Below, one piece after another: positions 17,060-25,602 of a stretch of DNA of 64,000 nt. The position numbers and the translations under genes are program-made. This DNA comes from Streptomyces griseus subsp. griseus (lineage in GTDB: Bacteria; Actinomycetota; Actinomycetes; Streptomycetales; Streptomycetaceae): NCBI RefSeq assembly GCF_003610995.1, contig NZ_CP032543.1, forward strand, positions 5,022,001 to 5,086,000, read 5' to 3'. Each line of letters begins with the position of its first letter. Within the stretch, counting starts at the first letter, position 1. Under the pieces are notes generated by a model, which made no database searches, was not told where the DNA came from, and was given only the letters and a program-made list of their open reading frames with translations.

Positions 17060-17971
17060 ATGAGCACGGCTGACCCGCAGCCTCCCCGCCCGTACGACAT
17101 CGCCGAGCGCCTGGACCGCACCAACGAACTGCTCCAGCGCGTGCTCGGAGAGGTCTCCAAGACCCCTTCCACGCACGCGATCTTCGTGGACGCGGGCTAT
17201 GTGTACGCCGCGGCCGGACTGCTCGTCACCGGCACCGAGGACCGCCGCTCCTTCGACCTCGACGCCGAAGGGCTGATCGAGGCCTTCATCGACAAGGCCC
17301 GCACGATCTTCGCCGACAGCCGGCTGCTGCGCGTGTACTGGTACGACGGGGCCAGGCGTCGCATCCACACCACCGAACAGCAGGCCATCGCCGAACTCCC
17401 CGACGTCAAGGTGCGGCTGGGCAACCTGAACGCCAACAACCAGCAGAAGGGCGTCGACTCCCTCATCCGCACCGACCTCGAATCGCTCGCCCGGCACCGC
17501 GCCATCAGCGACGCGGCCCTCATCGGCGGCGACGAGGACCTGGTCTCGGCGGTCGAGGCGGCCCAGGGCTACGGCGCCCGCGTCCACCTCTGGGGCATCG
17601 AGGCCGGGGAGGGCCGCAACCAGGCCGAACCGCTGCTCTGGGAGGTCGACAGCCAGCGCACCTTCGACCTGGACTTCTGCCGCCCCTACGTCACCCGGCG
17701 CCCGGTCACGACGTACGAGGACGACACCCCGGCCCCCTCACGGGACGACGTCCGCTTCGTCGGCGCCCAGATCGCCGCCGCCTGGCTCGCCGCCCGCGGC
17801 CGCGAATCCCTCGCCGACCTGCTGCCCGGCCACCCCTATCTGCCCGGCTCGGTCGACCAGGACCTGCTGGTGGAGGCCGAACGCCTGCTCCAGCACTCGC
17901 TGCGCGGCCACGCGCACCTGCGCCGGGCGCTGCGGGACGGGTTCTGGCAGCACCTCCAGTCGCAGTACTGA
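17060..17971 (+). CDS. NYN-domain (PIN-like) putative ribonuclease
   Basis: 303 aa from the ATG at 17060 with GTGAGG upstream. An N-terminal helix (residues 10-32) precedes the NYN domain (about 38-215). Acidic catalytic positions are visible in IFVDAGYVY, QQKGVDSLIRTDL and ALIGGDEDLVSAVE, the usual four-Asp arrangement of PIN-like nucleases. The C-terminal 80 residues are helical (AQIAAAWLAARGRESLADLL) and may bind nucleic acid. Expected activity: Mg2+-dependent RNA cleavage in the cytoplasm. The upstream 80 bases are unusually AT-rich for this genome, suggesting a strong promoter. It converges with the hydrolase gene only 4 bases away. Confidence 0.87.
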   Translation: MSTADPQPPRPYDIAERLDRTNELLQRVLGEVSKTPSTHAIFVDAGYVYAAAGLLVTGTEDRRSFDLDAEGLIEAFIDKARTIFADSRLLRVYWYDGARRRIHTTEQQAIAELPDVKVRLGNLNANNQQKGVDSLIRTDLESLARHRAISDAALIGGDEDLVSAVEAAQGYGARVHLWGIEAGEGRNQAEPLLWEVDSQRTFDLDFCRPYVTRRPVTTYEDDTPAPSRDDVRFVGAQIAAAWLAARGRESLADLLPGHPYLPGSVDQDLLVEAERLLQHSLRGHAHLRRALRDGFWQHLQSQY

Positions 17972-17975
17972 CCGG

Positions 17976-18830
17976 TCAGGCCCCGTCCACGCGGTCCCAG
18001 AACGCCGCGAGCGCCTCGGCCGTCTCGCGCGGGCGGGCGGTGTTGGGGGAGTGCTCGGCCCCGGCGATCGTGGTGCGGTGGGCGCCGAGCCGCCGGGCCA
18101 TCGCGTCGAACCGCTCCACCGGCCACACGTCGTCCCGCTCGCCGGACAGGACATGGACGGGCAGCCCGAGGGCGGCCAGCTCGTCCACCCGGTCCGGTTC
18201 GGCGGCGAGCTGGGCACCGGTGGCGATCAGCTGCGCCGGATGGTGGCGCAGCCAGCGCCGCCGCAGGTCCTCGCCGTCCCCGGTGTCCGCCTCCTGCGGC
18301 GGGTCCATGGCCCGCATCGCCTCCCACACCTCCTCCATGGTGAGCACGGAGAGCGCGTCGCTCAGCATCTTCACCTTCTCCTGCTGGGCGGCGACGACCT
18401 CGGCGGGGCCGGAGGACATCAGCGTCAGTGAGCGGAACGGGGCGGGGTCCAGCAGGACGGCGGCCCGGGAGATCTGACCGCCGAGCGAGTGCCCGAGCAG
18501 GTGCAGCGTCCCCTCGCCCCCGGTGAGGGCCGCCGCCTGGGCGAGCACATCACGGGCCAACTCCCCCTGTGCGTAAGACTCCTGCTGGTCCGTCCCCTCG
18601 GACTCGTACTGCCCGCGACCGTCGACGGCGACGACCCGGTACCCGGCCGCGCACAGCGGTTCCAGCAGCGCGACGAAGTCCTCCTTGCTGCCGGTGTACC
18701 CGGGCAGCAGGAGGGCGGTGGCGCGTGCCTTTGCGGGTACGGCGTCCAGGACGGCGAAGTCGCCGCGCTCGGTACGCAGGACACGGGAGGTGGCACAGGC
18801 GGGCGGCGTGAAGGTGGGCGGGCGGCTCAT
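17976..18830 (-). CDS. Alpha/beta hydrolase
   Basis: 284 aa. The oxyanion-hole region LLLPGYTGSKEDF, nucleophile elbow GHSLGGQ (Ser near 118), an acid in the VHVLSGERDDVWP strand and the catalytic His in IAGAEHSPN are all present, so the enzyme should be active. Substrate is unknown; esterase or lipase-like function is the default. No signal peptide. ATG at 18830. The preceding 340 bases contain no gene and the stop lies 4 bases from the convergent NYN gene. Confidence 0.87.
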   Translation of the reverse strand: MSRPPTFTPPACATSRVLRTERGDFAVLDAVPAKARATALLLPGYTGSKEDFVALLEPLCAAGYRVVAVDGRGQYESEGTDQQESYAQGELARDVLAQAAALTGGEGTLHLLGHSLGGQISRAAVLLDPAPFRSLTLMSSGPAEVVAAQQEKVKMLSDALSVLTMEEVWEAMRAMDPPQEADTGDGEDLRRRWLRHHPAQLIATGAQLAAEPDRVDELAALGLPVHVLSGERDDVWPVERFDAMARRLGAHRTTIAGAEHSPNTARPRETAEALAAFWDRVDGA

Positions 18831-19119
18831 GGCCCGAGGCTATCGCCGGGCGGGACGGGGGCATCACCGGGCGGGCCGGGCGGCTGCCGGGGGCCCGGGT
18901 CTGCCGGGCTCCGCGCGGGGTGCTCCCGGGAGCACCGGGCTCGTTGCCCGGGTTGCCGCCTGGCGGGCCCGGGCCCTCGTACGTGGCGCCCCCGGCGGCG
19001 CCCCGGGGCCATCGCACCGGACCGCTGCCGGGGATGCCAGGCCCTGTGCGCGCGCCTCGGGACCCTTGGGGCCTGCCGGGCCGTCGTGCCAGGCCCGTAC
19101 GCCACGCGGGCAGCGAGAA
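18831..19119. other. Extremely G/C-rich low-complexity gap
   Basis: About 290 bases made of imperfect CCGGG/GGGCC runs, between the hydrolase start and the terminator of the helicase gene. Both strands show open frames encoding Gly/Pro/Arg-rich text, but there is no ribosome-binding site, start or recognisable domain. It must hold the hydrolase promoter; no clear one was seen. Confidence 0.4.
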
Positions 19120-19153
19120 GGCCCCGGCCCCCGCATCTGCGGGGGCCGGGGCC
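19120..19153 (-). terminator. Intrinsic terminator of the DEAD-box helicase gene
   Basis: A perfect 16-bp stem (19120-19135 with 19138-19153), almost all G/C, 20 bases beyond the stop codon of the minus-strand gene that ends at 19174. Confidence 0.85.
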
Positions 19154-19173
19154 CGAAGGGTTTCGCGGGACCG

Positions 19174-21432
19174 TCAGCTCTCGGTCGTCGCCGTGGCCTT
19201 GCCCGCGGCGCGGGTGGCGCGGCGGCGGCGGGGCTTCGCCTCGGCGGCGGCCTCGCTCACCACGGCCTCGGCCTCGGAGACCACGGCGGCCTCCTGGGTC
19301 GCGGTCGAGGTGACGCTCCGGGTCGCCCGGCGGCGGCGCGGCTTGGCCTCGGCCTCGACGGCGGCCGGGGCCTCCGGCGCGGCGGCCTCTGCGGGGGCCG
19401 CGGCCTTCGCCCGCGACGCCCTCTTCGGCTTCGACTCGGTCTCCGTACCGGCTTCGGCAGTGGAGGCCTTCGCCGCCTTGGCGGCCTTGGGCGCCGACTC
19501 GGCCTTCGGCTTCGACTCCGTCTTCGGCCGGCTCGTGGTGCGGGCCGGGCGGCGGCGGGTCTTCGACTCGGGCTCCGGCTCGGAGGCCGGGGCGATCTGG
19601 AAGTCCACCTCGTCGGCGGGCTTCACGATCCGGGTGCGGCGGCGCGGCTTGGTCGCGACGGGCTCGGCGACCGGCTCCGCGATGCCCGCGGCGACGGCCA
19701 CGGTCTGGAACCCGGCCTCCACCGGCGCGGCGGCCGCGGGAACCTGCGCCACGGCCTCGGCCACCGGCTTGGCGGCGGTGGCGCGGCTGCGACGACGGCG
19801 CGGCTTGGTCTCGGCGACCGGCTCGGCCGCGGCGGCGGCCACGGTCTCGGCGGCGGGAGCCACCGGAGCGGCGGCCGGAGTCTCGGCGACCGCCACGGCC
19901 GCCTCGGTCACGGTCTCGGCGGCGCTGACCCGCGTACGGCGACGGCGGCGCGGTGTACGGGGAGCCTCGGGGGCCTCGTCACCGGCCGGGGCGACCGGCG
20001 TGGCCTCCTTGGCGGGGGCGGGCACCGTCGTGGCGCCCTCCTCCGCGGTGGACCCGCCACGGGTGCGGCGGCGCTGACGCGGCGTACGCGTCCGGGGCTC
20101 GCGCTCCTCACGGGCGGGAGCCGGGGCGGCGGACTTGCGGCCGCGGCCACCGGTCTCGCCGAGGTCCTCGACCTCCTCCGCGCGCAGACCGGCACGGGTC
20201 CGCTCGCCACGCGGCAGCACACCCTTGGTGCCCGCCGGGATACCGAGCTCCTCGAAGAGGTGCGGCGAGGTGGAGTACGTCTCCGGGGGGTCCGGGAACT
20301 TCAGGTCCAGCGCCTTGTTGATCAGCTGCCAGCGCGGGATGTCGTCCCAGTCGACCAGCGTGATCGCGATGCCCTTCGCCCCCGCGCGGCCGGTACGGCC
20401 GATGCGGTGGAGATAGGTCTTCTCGTCCTCGGGCGACTGGTAGTTGACGACGTGGGTCACCCCCTCGACGTCGATGCCGCGCGCGGCGACATCGGTGCAG
20501 ACGAGGACATCGACCTTTCCGTTGCGGAAGGCGCGCAGCGCCTGCTCGCGGGCGCCCTGGCCGAGGTCGCCGTGGACCGCGCCGGAGGCGAAGCCGCGCT
20601 TCTCCAGCTGCTCGGCGATGTCGGCGGCCGTCCGCTTCGTACGGCAGAAGATCATCGCGAGCCCGCGGCCCTCGGCCTGGAGGATGCGGGCGAGCATCTC
20701 CGGCTTGTCCATGTTGTGCGCGCGGTAGACGTGCTGGACCGTGTTCTTCACGGTCGTGCCCTCGTCGTCGGGCGAGGTGGCGTTGATGTGGGTCGGCTGC
20801 GACATGTAGCGGCGGGCGAGGCTGATGACGGCACCGGGCATGGTGGCCGAGAACAGCATCGTCTGGCGCTTGGGCGGCAGCATCGTGATGATGCGCTCCA
20901 CATCGGGCAGGAAGCCCAGGTCCAGCATCTCGTCGGCCTCGTCGAGGACGAGCCCGCGGATGTGGGAGAGGTCCAGCTTGCGCTGGCCCGCCAGGTCGAG
21001 GAGACGGCCCGGGGTGCCGACGATCACGTCGACGCCCTTCTTGAGGGCCTCGACCTGGGGCTCGTACGCCCGGCCGCCGTAGATCGCGAGAACGCGGACG
21101 TTGCGGACCTTGCCGGCGGTCAGCAGGTCGTTGGTGACCTGCTGGCACAGCTCACGGGTGGGGACGACGACGAGCGCCTGCGGCGCGTCGGTCAGCTGTC
21201 CGGGCGTGGCACGCCCCGCCTCGACGTCGGCGGGGACGGTCACGCGCTCCAGGAGGGGGAGTCCGAAGCCGAGCGTCTTGCCGGTGCCGGTCTTGGCCTG
21301 GCCGATGACGTCGGAGCCGGAGAGCGCTACGGGGAGCGTCAGCTCCTGGATGGGGAAGGGGGACATGATGCCGACTGCCTCAAGGGCTTCGGCCGTCTCG
21401 GAAAGAATGCCGAGGTCACGGAACGTAGTCAG
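19174..21432 (-). CDS. DEAD-box ATP-dependent RNA helicase with long Arg-patch tail
   Basis: 752 aa if started at CTG 21432. The helicase core shows AKTGTGKT (motif I), PTRELCQQ, TPGRL, VLDEADEM (II), SATMP (III), FCRTKRTA, ARGIDVEGV and HRIGRTGRAG (VI). The conserved Q-motif needs residues upstream of the first ATG (21366): TTFRDLGILSETAEALEAVG reads in frame back to a CTG that has AGAAGAGG 7 bases before it, and no ATG, GTG or TTG lies between it and the upstream stop. The tail (about 430-752) is Ala/Glu-rich with repeated KPRRRRATR-like patches. Role: RNA remodelling, probably ribosome or cold-related; mycobacterial counterpart RhlE. Confidence 0.9.
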   Translation of the reverse strand: MTTFRDLGILSETAEALEAVGIMSPFPIQELTLPVALSGSDVIGQAKTGTGKTLGFGLPLLERVTVPADVEAGRATPGQLTDAPQALVVVPTRELCQQVTNDLLTAGKVRNVRVLAIYGGRAYEPQVEALKKGVDVIVGTPGRLLDLAGQRKLDLSHIRGLVLDEADEMLDLGFLPDVERIITMLPPKRQTMLFSATMPGAVISLARRYMSQPTHINATSPDDEGTTVKNTVQHVYRAHNMDKPEMLARILQAEGRGLAMIFCRTKRTAADIAEQLEKRGFASGAVHGDLGQGAREQALRAFRNGKVDVLVCTDVAARGIDVEGVTHVVNYQSPEDEKTYLHRIGRTGRAGAKGIAITLVDWDDIPRWQLINKALDLKFPDPPETYSTSPHLFEELGIPAGTKGVLPRGERTRAGLRAEEVEDLGETGGRGRKSAAPAPAREEREPRTRTPRQRRRTRGGSTAEEGATTVPAPAKEATPVAPAGDEAPEAPRTPRRRRRTRVSAAETVTEAAVAVAETPAAAPVAPAAETVAAAAAEPVAETKPRRRRSRATAAKPVAEAVAQVPAAAAPVEAGFQTVAVAAGIAEPVAEPVATKPRRRTRIVKPADEVDFQIAPASEPEPESKTRRRPARTTSRPKTESKPKAESAPKAAKAAKASTAEAGTETESKPKRASRAKAAAPAEAAAPEAPAAVEAEAKPRRRRATRSVTSTATQEAAVVSEAEAVVSEAAAEAKPRRRRATRAAGKATATTES

Positions 21433-21817
21433 GGTGCTGCCTCTTCTGTGAGACGCGGTCCGAGGCGAACGCTGGGGGTCGTACCGTGCCGGGGTTGGTC
21501 ATCCGGCCGTGGATGGGCCGGGTGGCGCGGGACCACTGCCGTCGCTCGAGCGCTCGTGCCGCTGAGGGGGCCCCTCATCTGCAGTCGTACGTGGCGTACG
21601 CACCGCGTGGAGGGCTGTCGGGTCGGAGCCGATCGGGCCACCGACCGGGCATCCTCATTCAAGGGACGCGCCCCTGGCACAGGAAAATGCTCAGTAAGCG
21701 CAATACCACTGTACCCCGGATTCGCGCATGTGTGTTGGGCGAATTCATCGGAACGGTGTGATGTCCGCTCCTCGCCGGGCCCTTCCACCCCTCGTCGGGC
21801 GGGCTATTGTGCGGTTC
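21433..21817. other. Divergent promoter region with structured helicase leader
   Basis: 385 bases without a gene. It contains small hairpins (CGTACG-TGG-CGTACG near 21593, a GAGGGG/CCCCTC pair near 21565) that would lie in the helicase 5' leader, a possible minus-strand -10 TACAGT (21713-21708), and the plus-strand -10 TATTGT (21805-21810) of the ferritin-like gene. Long structured leaders are usual for cold-responsive RNA helicases. Confidence 0.4.
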
Positions 21818-22564
21818 ATGGAGACGCCTGACAACGCCACTGATCACCCCGAAGAAGCGCCCGCAGCGACCGGAATCGCCGCCCAGGACTGGGCTACCGC
21901 CTCTGCGGAGCCGCAGTACCGCGCCGCGGTCGTGGACCTGCTGGGCGCCCTCGCCTACGGCGAGCTGGCGGCCTTCGAGCGCCTCGCCGAGGACGCGAAA
22001 CTCGCGCCGACACTCGGGGACAAGGCGGAGCTGGCGAAGATGGCCGCCGCCGAGTTCCACCACTTCGAGCAGCTGTCCCACCGGCTCGCCGCCGTGGACG
22101 AGAACCCGACCGCCGCGATGGAGCCGTTCGCCAAGGCGCTGGACGACTTCCACCGCCAGACGGCGCCGTCCGACTGGCTGGAAGGCCTGGTCAAGGCGTA
22201 TGTCGGCGACTCGATCGCCAGTGACTTCTACCGGGAGGTCGCGGCCCGCCTGGACACCGACACCCGCTCCCTGGTCCTCGCCGTCCTCGACGACACCGGA
22301 CACGGGAACTTCGCCGTGGAGAAGGTGCGCGCCGCGATCGAGGCCGACCCCCGGCTCGGCGGGCGGCTCGCGCTCTGGGCCCGCCGGCTGATGGGTGAGG
22401 CGCTGTCGCAGGCCCAGCGGGTGGTCGCCGACCGCGACGCGCTCTCGACGATGCTGGTGGGCGGCGTCGCGGACGGCTTCGACCTGGCGGAGGTGGGCCG
22501 GATGTTCTCCCGGATCACCGAGGCCCACACCAAGCGCATGGCCGCGCTGGGGCTGGCCGCGTAA
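21818..22564 (+). CDS. Ferritin-like fold protein (MiaE-like)
   Basis: 248 aa from the ATG at 21818 (METPDNATD). It is nearly all helical, and Glu/His positions typical of a di-iron four-helix bundle are present: ALAYGELAAFERLAEDA, MAAAEFHHFEQLSHR, DSIASDFYREVAA and LAVLDDTGHGNFAVEKV. The E-x2-H-like pattern (EFHHFE) supports metal binding. Closest named relative is the tRNA hydroxylase MiaE, but a tRNA substrate is not implied. TATTGT ends 7 bases before the ATG, so a leaderless mRNA is likely. In mycobacteria a homologue (Rv3210c) occupies the same place beside the DEAD helicase. Confidence 0.83.
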   Translation: METPDNATDHPEEAPAATGIAAQDWATASAEPQYRAAVVDLLGALAYGELAAFERLAEDAKLAPTLGDKAELAKMAAAEFHHFEQLSHRLAAVDENPTAAMEPFAKALDDFHRQTAPSDWLEGLVKAYVGDSIASDFYREVAARLDTDTRSLVLAVLDDTGHGNFAVEKVRAAIEADPRLGGRLALWARRLMGEALSQAQRVVADRDALSTMLVGGVADGFDLAEVGRMFSRITEAHTKRMAALGLAA

Positions 22565-22578
22565 CACCTGGCTGCGGG

Positions 22579-22851
22579 CTACTGGGCCGCCGCCGACCTC
22601 GTGAGGCGGCGGCCACGCGGGCGGATCAGCAGGGAAAGCGTCACCGCCCCGACGGAGACGGCGCCGATCAGGGTGGCCACCCCGTGGCCCGGGCCCAGCG
22701 CGGAATGGGTGAGGAACGCTCCGAACAGCGCTCCCAGCGCACCGGTGAGATAAACGGCACGGGCGGAGGGGAGCCGGTCGGCCAGTGAGCGGACCGCCGC
22801 CCAGGACAGGGCGAGTCCGAGCACGGCGGCGCCGAAGGATTCCCAGATCAC
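22579..22851 (-). CDS. Small membrane protein, function unknown
   Basis: 90 aa, GTG start at 22851 with GAGGTG 5 bases upstream. Three hydrophobic helices are visible (about 5-20, 32-52, 58-78) with a basic cytoplasmic tail RPRGRRLTRSAAAQ. No family is recognised. It converges with the ferritin-like gene and is in the same conserved neighbourhood as mycobacterial Rv3209, which is also a small membrane or alanine-rich protein. Confidence 0.7.
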   Translation of the reverse strand: MIWESFGAAVLGLALSWAAVRSLADRLPSARAVYLTGALGALFGAFLTHSALGPGHGVATLIGAVSVGAVTLSLLIRPRGRRLTRSAAAQ

Positions 22852-22980
22852 TAAGTCACCTCGCGGGGGTGTGCGGGGCGGGCAAATCGGTCGTAGGCGG
22901 TACTACCCCTGGCCCACGCCGTACAACCCTCCGCCGAGCTGGGGAAACCCTTACGGGTACGGCTCCGCGCCCCGGGGCGT

Positions 22981-23023
22981 ACGGGAGCGGCCCGGCGGGA
23001 AGATCCCGCCGGGCCGCTCCCGT
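22981..23023 (-). terminator. Very strong hairpin terminator after the DUF3107 gene
   Basis: A perfect 20-bp stem (22981-23000 with 23004-23023) with a 3-base loop, 20 bases beyond the stop of the minus-strand DUF3107 gene. No T-tract. Confidence 0.85.
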
Positions 23024-23042
23024 GCTCACCGCGTCCTGTGGA

Positions 23043-23270
23043 CTACAGCGCGCCGAACCCCACACGCCGTGCGGTCGGCTCACCGATCTCCACATACGCG
23101 ATCCGGTCGGCCGGCACCAGGACCTTGCGGCCCTTGTCGTCCGTGAGGCTCAGCAGCTCCGCCTTGCCGCCCAGTGCGGCGGCGACCGCGCTCTCGACGT
23201 CCTCGGCGGAAAGCCCGCTCTCCAGAACGATCTCGCGGGGCGTGTGCTGCACCCCGATCTTGACCTCCAC
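23043..23270 (-). CDS. DUF3107 family small protein (TB9.4-like)
   Basis: 75 aa from the GTG at 23270, which has GGAGGGAC upstream. Sequence VEVKIGVQHTPREIVLES, SAEDVESAVAAAL and DDKGRKVLVPADRIAYVEIG covers the whole DUF3107 domain, a small alpha/beta protein. The family is restricted to actinobacteria and its function is unknown; the M. tuberculosis member Rv3208A (TB9.4) is known as a T-cell antigen. Next to the TetR gene in both genera. Confidence 0.88.
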   Translation of the reverse strand: MEVKIGVQHTPREIVLESGLSAEDVESAVAAALGGKAELLSLTDDKGRKVLVPADRIAYVEIGEPTARRVGFGAL

Positions 23271-23426
23271 GGCTATGTCCCTCCGACGGTCAGTCCCTGC
23301 GCGGCGAACCGCGCCGTACGCAGCCACATTAGCCCGGTGGGAGCACGCCTCACGGCCCGACCGGCAACGCCCGCAGCGAACAGGGCAGGGGACCCGGCCA
23401 CGACAGGGGGCCCGTACCGTCCGGCG

Positions 23427-23481
23427 CCCGGCCGGAACGGCGGGTCAGGGGCCGCTCCGCCCCGGCCGGAACGGGGCGTCA
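23427..23481. repeat. Direct repeat duplicating a gene's stop region
   Basis: The 14 bases at 23427-23440 recur at 23461-23474 (period 34), and the following TCA (minus-strand stop of the TetR gene, 23479-23481) has its counterpart at 23445-23447. Confidence 0.8.
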
Positions 23482-24120
23482 GTGCTGCTCGGCGCCGTGC
23501 AGCGGGAAGCCCGCGATGCCCCGCCAGGCCAGCGAGGTGAGCAGCTGCACCGCCGTGTCGCGCGGGATGCTGGAGCCGCTGGAGAGCCAGTAGCGCGCCA
23601 CCACCTGCGACACGCCGCCGAGGCCGACCGCGAGGAGCATGGACTCGTCCTTGGACAGGCCCGTGTCCCCGGCGATCACGTCGGAGATCGCCTCGGCGCA
23701 CTGGAGGGAGACCCGGTCGACCCGCTCGCGCACGGCCGGCTCGTTGGTCAGGTCGGACTCGAAGACCAGCCGGAAGGCCCCGCCCTCGTCCTCGACGTAC
23801 GCGAAGTAGGCGTCCATCGTCGCCTCGACGCGCAGCTTGTTGTCCGTCGTCGACGCCAGGGCCGTCACCACGGCCTGGAGCAGCGACTCGCAGTGCTGGT
23901 CCAGGAGGGCCAGGTAGAGCTCCAGCTTGCCGGGGAAGTGCTGATAGAGCACCGGCTTGCTCACTCCGGCCCGCTCGGCGATGTCGTCCATCGCGGCGGA
24001 GTGGTAGCCCTGTGCGACGAAGACCTCCTGCGCGGCGCCCAGCAGCTGATTGCGTCGGGCGCGGCGGGGAAGGCGTGTGCCCCGCGGGCGCGCTGCCTCT
24101 GTCTGCTCGATGGCGCTCAC
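23479..24120 (-). CDS. TetR-family transcriptional regulator
   Basis: 213 aa from the GTG at 24120 with GGGAGG 4 bases upstream. The N-terminal helix-turn-helix domain (about 20-65) contains RRNQLLGAAQEVFVAQGYHS, MDDIAERAGVSKPVLYQHFP and the KLELYLALLDQH helix, a complete TetR DNA-binding domain. The ligand-binding part is helical with no clear ligand motif (VVARYWLSSGSSIPRDTAVQ). Targets are unknown. An orthologue (Rv3208) holds this position in mycobacteria, so the regulator is probably ancestral rather than acquired with a transporter. Confidence 0.9.
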   Translation of the reverse strand: MSAIEQTEAARPRGTRLPRRARRNQLLGAAQEVFVAQGYHSAAMDDIAERAGVSKPVLYQHFPGKLELYLALLDQHCESLLQAVVTALASTTDNKLRVEATMDAYFAYVEDEGGAFRLVFESDLTNEPAVRERVDRVSLQCAEAISDVIAGDTGLSKDESMLLAVGLGGVSQVVARYWLSSGSSIPRDTAVQLLTSLAWRGIAGFPLHGAEQH

Positions 24121-24287
24121 GCCGCCTCCCAAATGTGTGTTCCAGCACAGCCGATCCGTACACGCTGCGCTGTACAGCCATCGTACTTTCGGGTAACCCC
24201 GGTGCGCGCGGCGCGGACGCAGAATTTCACGGACCGGACGGCTGCGGAAGCCACAGTTCTGCGAGGTCGGGGGCAAAGCGGGGCGTT

Positions 24288-24503
24288 CTACCGATAATCG
24301 TCCTCGTCCAGCGCGATCACCCTGCGCTGCTCCACCGCATCGGCCTCGTTGGCGGTGGCCGGGTCGACGCTCTCCGCCGGCTCGTCCTCCTCCGGCCGGA
24401 CGTCCGTCCGCTGCTCGGCGGCGTCCGCCTCCGGGGCCTCCGGGCCCGGTGCTTCCGGCTCGGTGGTCTCGAAGGTGTCCGGGTCGCTCGGGTCGACCGT
24501 CAT
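24288..24503 (-). CDS. Small acidic protein
   Basis: 71 aa from the ATG at 24503, with AAGGAG 5 bases upstream. The composition is extreme: about 30 Asp/Glu, many Pro, Ala and Thr, hardly any hydrophobic core, and no Cys. It starts MTVDPSDPDTFETTEPEA and ends RRVIALDEDDYR. It is probably disordered. It may be a nucleic-acid mimic, a chaperone-like acidic protein or a modification substrate; none can be chosen from sequence. It lies upstream of the TetR gene on the same strand. Confidence 0.65.
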   Translation of the reverse strand: MTVDPSDPDTFETTEPEAPGPEAPEADAAEQRTDVRPEEDEPAESVDPATANEADAVEQRRVIALDEDDYR

Positions 24504-24628
24504 GGTGACTCCTTTTCTTCCCCTTTGGCCGCTTCCTTCGAAGCGTAGGAGCAACACACCTACCCCGCGATGCGACCTGTGACCGCGAACACATGAACGG
24601 GGGCGTGATCGTCTCGTAACATTGCCGC

Positions 24629-25594
24629 ATGTCTTCGACCGAGCTGCCCGGTACCCGAGCCATCGCCGCCGCGGTGGCTCCCACGGTCAGCGCCGTCCGG
24701 GTCGCCGAGGGCGAGCGGCTGCGGTCGGTGGCCCTGCCGGGGCTGACGCTGACCGTCCGTTCGCGGCCCGCCGACCGGACGGGGCTGCCGCCCGCGCTCT
24801 TCGTGCACGGGCTCGGCGGCTCCTCGCAGAACTGGTCGGCGCTGATGCCGCTGCTGGCGGACGTGGTCGACCCCGACGCCGTCGACCTGCCCGGATTCGG
24901 TGACTCGCCGCCGCCGGACGACGGCAACTACTCCATCACCGGGCACGCGCGTGCGGTGATCCGGCTGCTGGACGCGGGCGGACGCGGTCCCGTCCATCTG
25001 TTCGGCAACTCGCTGGGCGGCGCCGTCGCCGTACGGGTGGCGGCCGTCCGCCCCGACCTGGTGCGTACCCTCACCCTGATCTCGCCCGCACTTCCCGAGT
25101 GGCGGGTGCAGCGCCCCGCCGTACCGACCGGCCTCCTGGCGGTTCCGGGGGTCGCCCCGCTGTTCGCCCGGCTCACGAAGGGCTGGACGGCGGAGCAGCG
25201 GACGCGCGGAGTCATGGCACTCTGTTACGGCGATCCGGCACGGGTCTCCGACGAAGCCTTCCGCAACGCGGTGGCCGAGATGGAGCGCCGGCTGGAACTG
25301 CCGTACTTCTGGGACGCGATGACGCGTTCGGCCCGGGGCATCGTGGATGCGTACACCCTGGGCGGCCAGCACGGACTGTGGCGCCAGGCCGAGCGGGTGC
25401 TCGCACCGACCCAGCTCGTGTACGGCGGACGGGACCAGCTCGTCTCGTACCGGATGGCACGCAGGGCGTCCGCGGCCTTCCGCGACGCCCGGCTGCTGAC
25501 CCTGCCCGACGCGGGGCACGTGGCGATGATGGAGTACCCGGAGACGGTCGCCCAGGCGTTCCGGGAGCTGCTGGACGATTGCGGCGGGAGCTGA
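24629..25594 (+). CDS. Alpha/beta hydrolase
   Basis: 321 aa from the ATG at 24629. HG-motif FVHGLGGSSQNW, nucleophile elbow GNSLGG (Ser near 134), acid in VYGGRDQLV and His in LPDAGHVAMMEYPE give a complete triad. It resembles the epoxide-hydrolase/meta-cleavage hydrolase group, but the substrate is unknown. TGAACG, 17 bases, then TAACAT ending 6 bases before the ATG indicate a leaderless transcript. The DUF3152 gene begins 9 bases after its stop, so the two form an operon. Confidence 0.87.
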   Translation: MSSTELPGTRAIAAAVAPTVSAVRVAEGERLRSVALPGLTLTVRSRPADRTGLPPALFVHGLGGSSQNWSALMPLLADVVDPDAVDLPGFGDSPPPDDGNYSITGHARAVIRLLDAGGRGPVHLFGNSLGGAVAVRVAAVRPDLVRTLTLISPALPEWRVQRPAVPTGLLAVPGVAPLFARLTKGWTAEQRTRGVMALCYGDPARVSDEAFRNAVAEMERRLELPYFWDAMTRSARGIVDAYTLGGQHGLWRQAERVLAPTQLVYGGRDQLVSYRMARRASAAFRDARLLTLPDAGHVAMMEYPETVAQAFRELLDDCGGS

Positions 25595-25602
25595 TCCGGG
25601 GC

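Noticed and set aside
18864..19136. Gly/Pro-rich collagen-like frames on both strands
   Set aside because: They arise from CCGGG-type low-complexity DNA; there is no start signal and both strands look equally coding-like.
22871..23146. Plus-strand open frame with a Tyr/Pro/Trp/Asn-rich stretch (YYPWPTPYNPPPSWGNPYGYG-like)
   Set aside because: It runs through a 20-bp terminator hairpin and into the antisense of the DUF3107 gene, with no domain and a poor ribosome-binding site. Probably chance.
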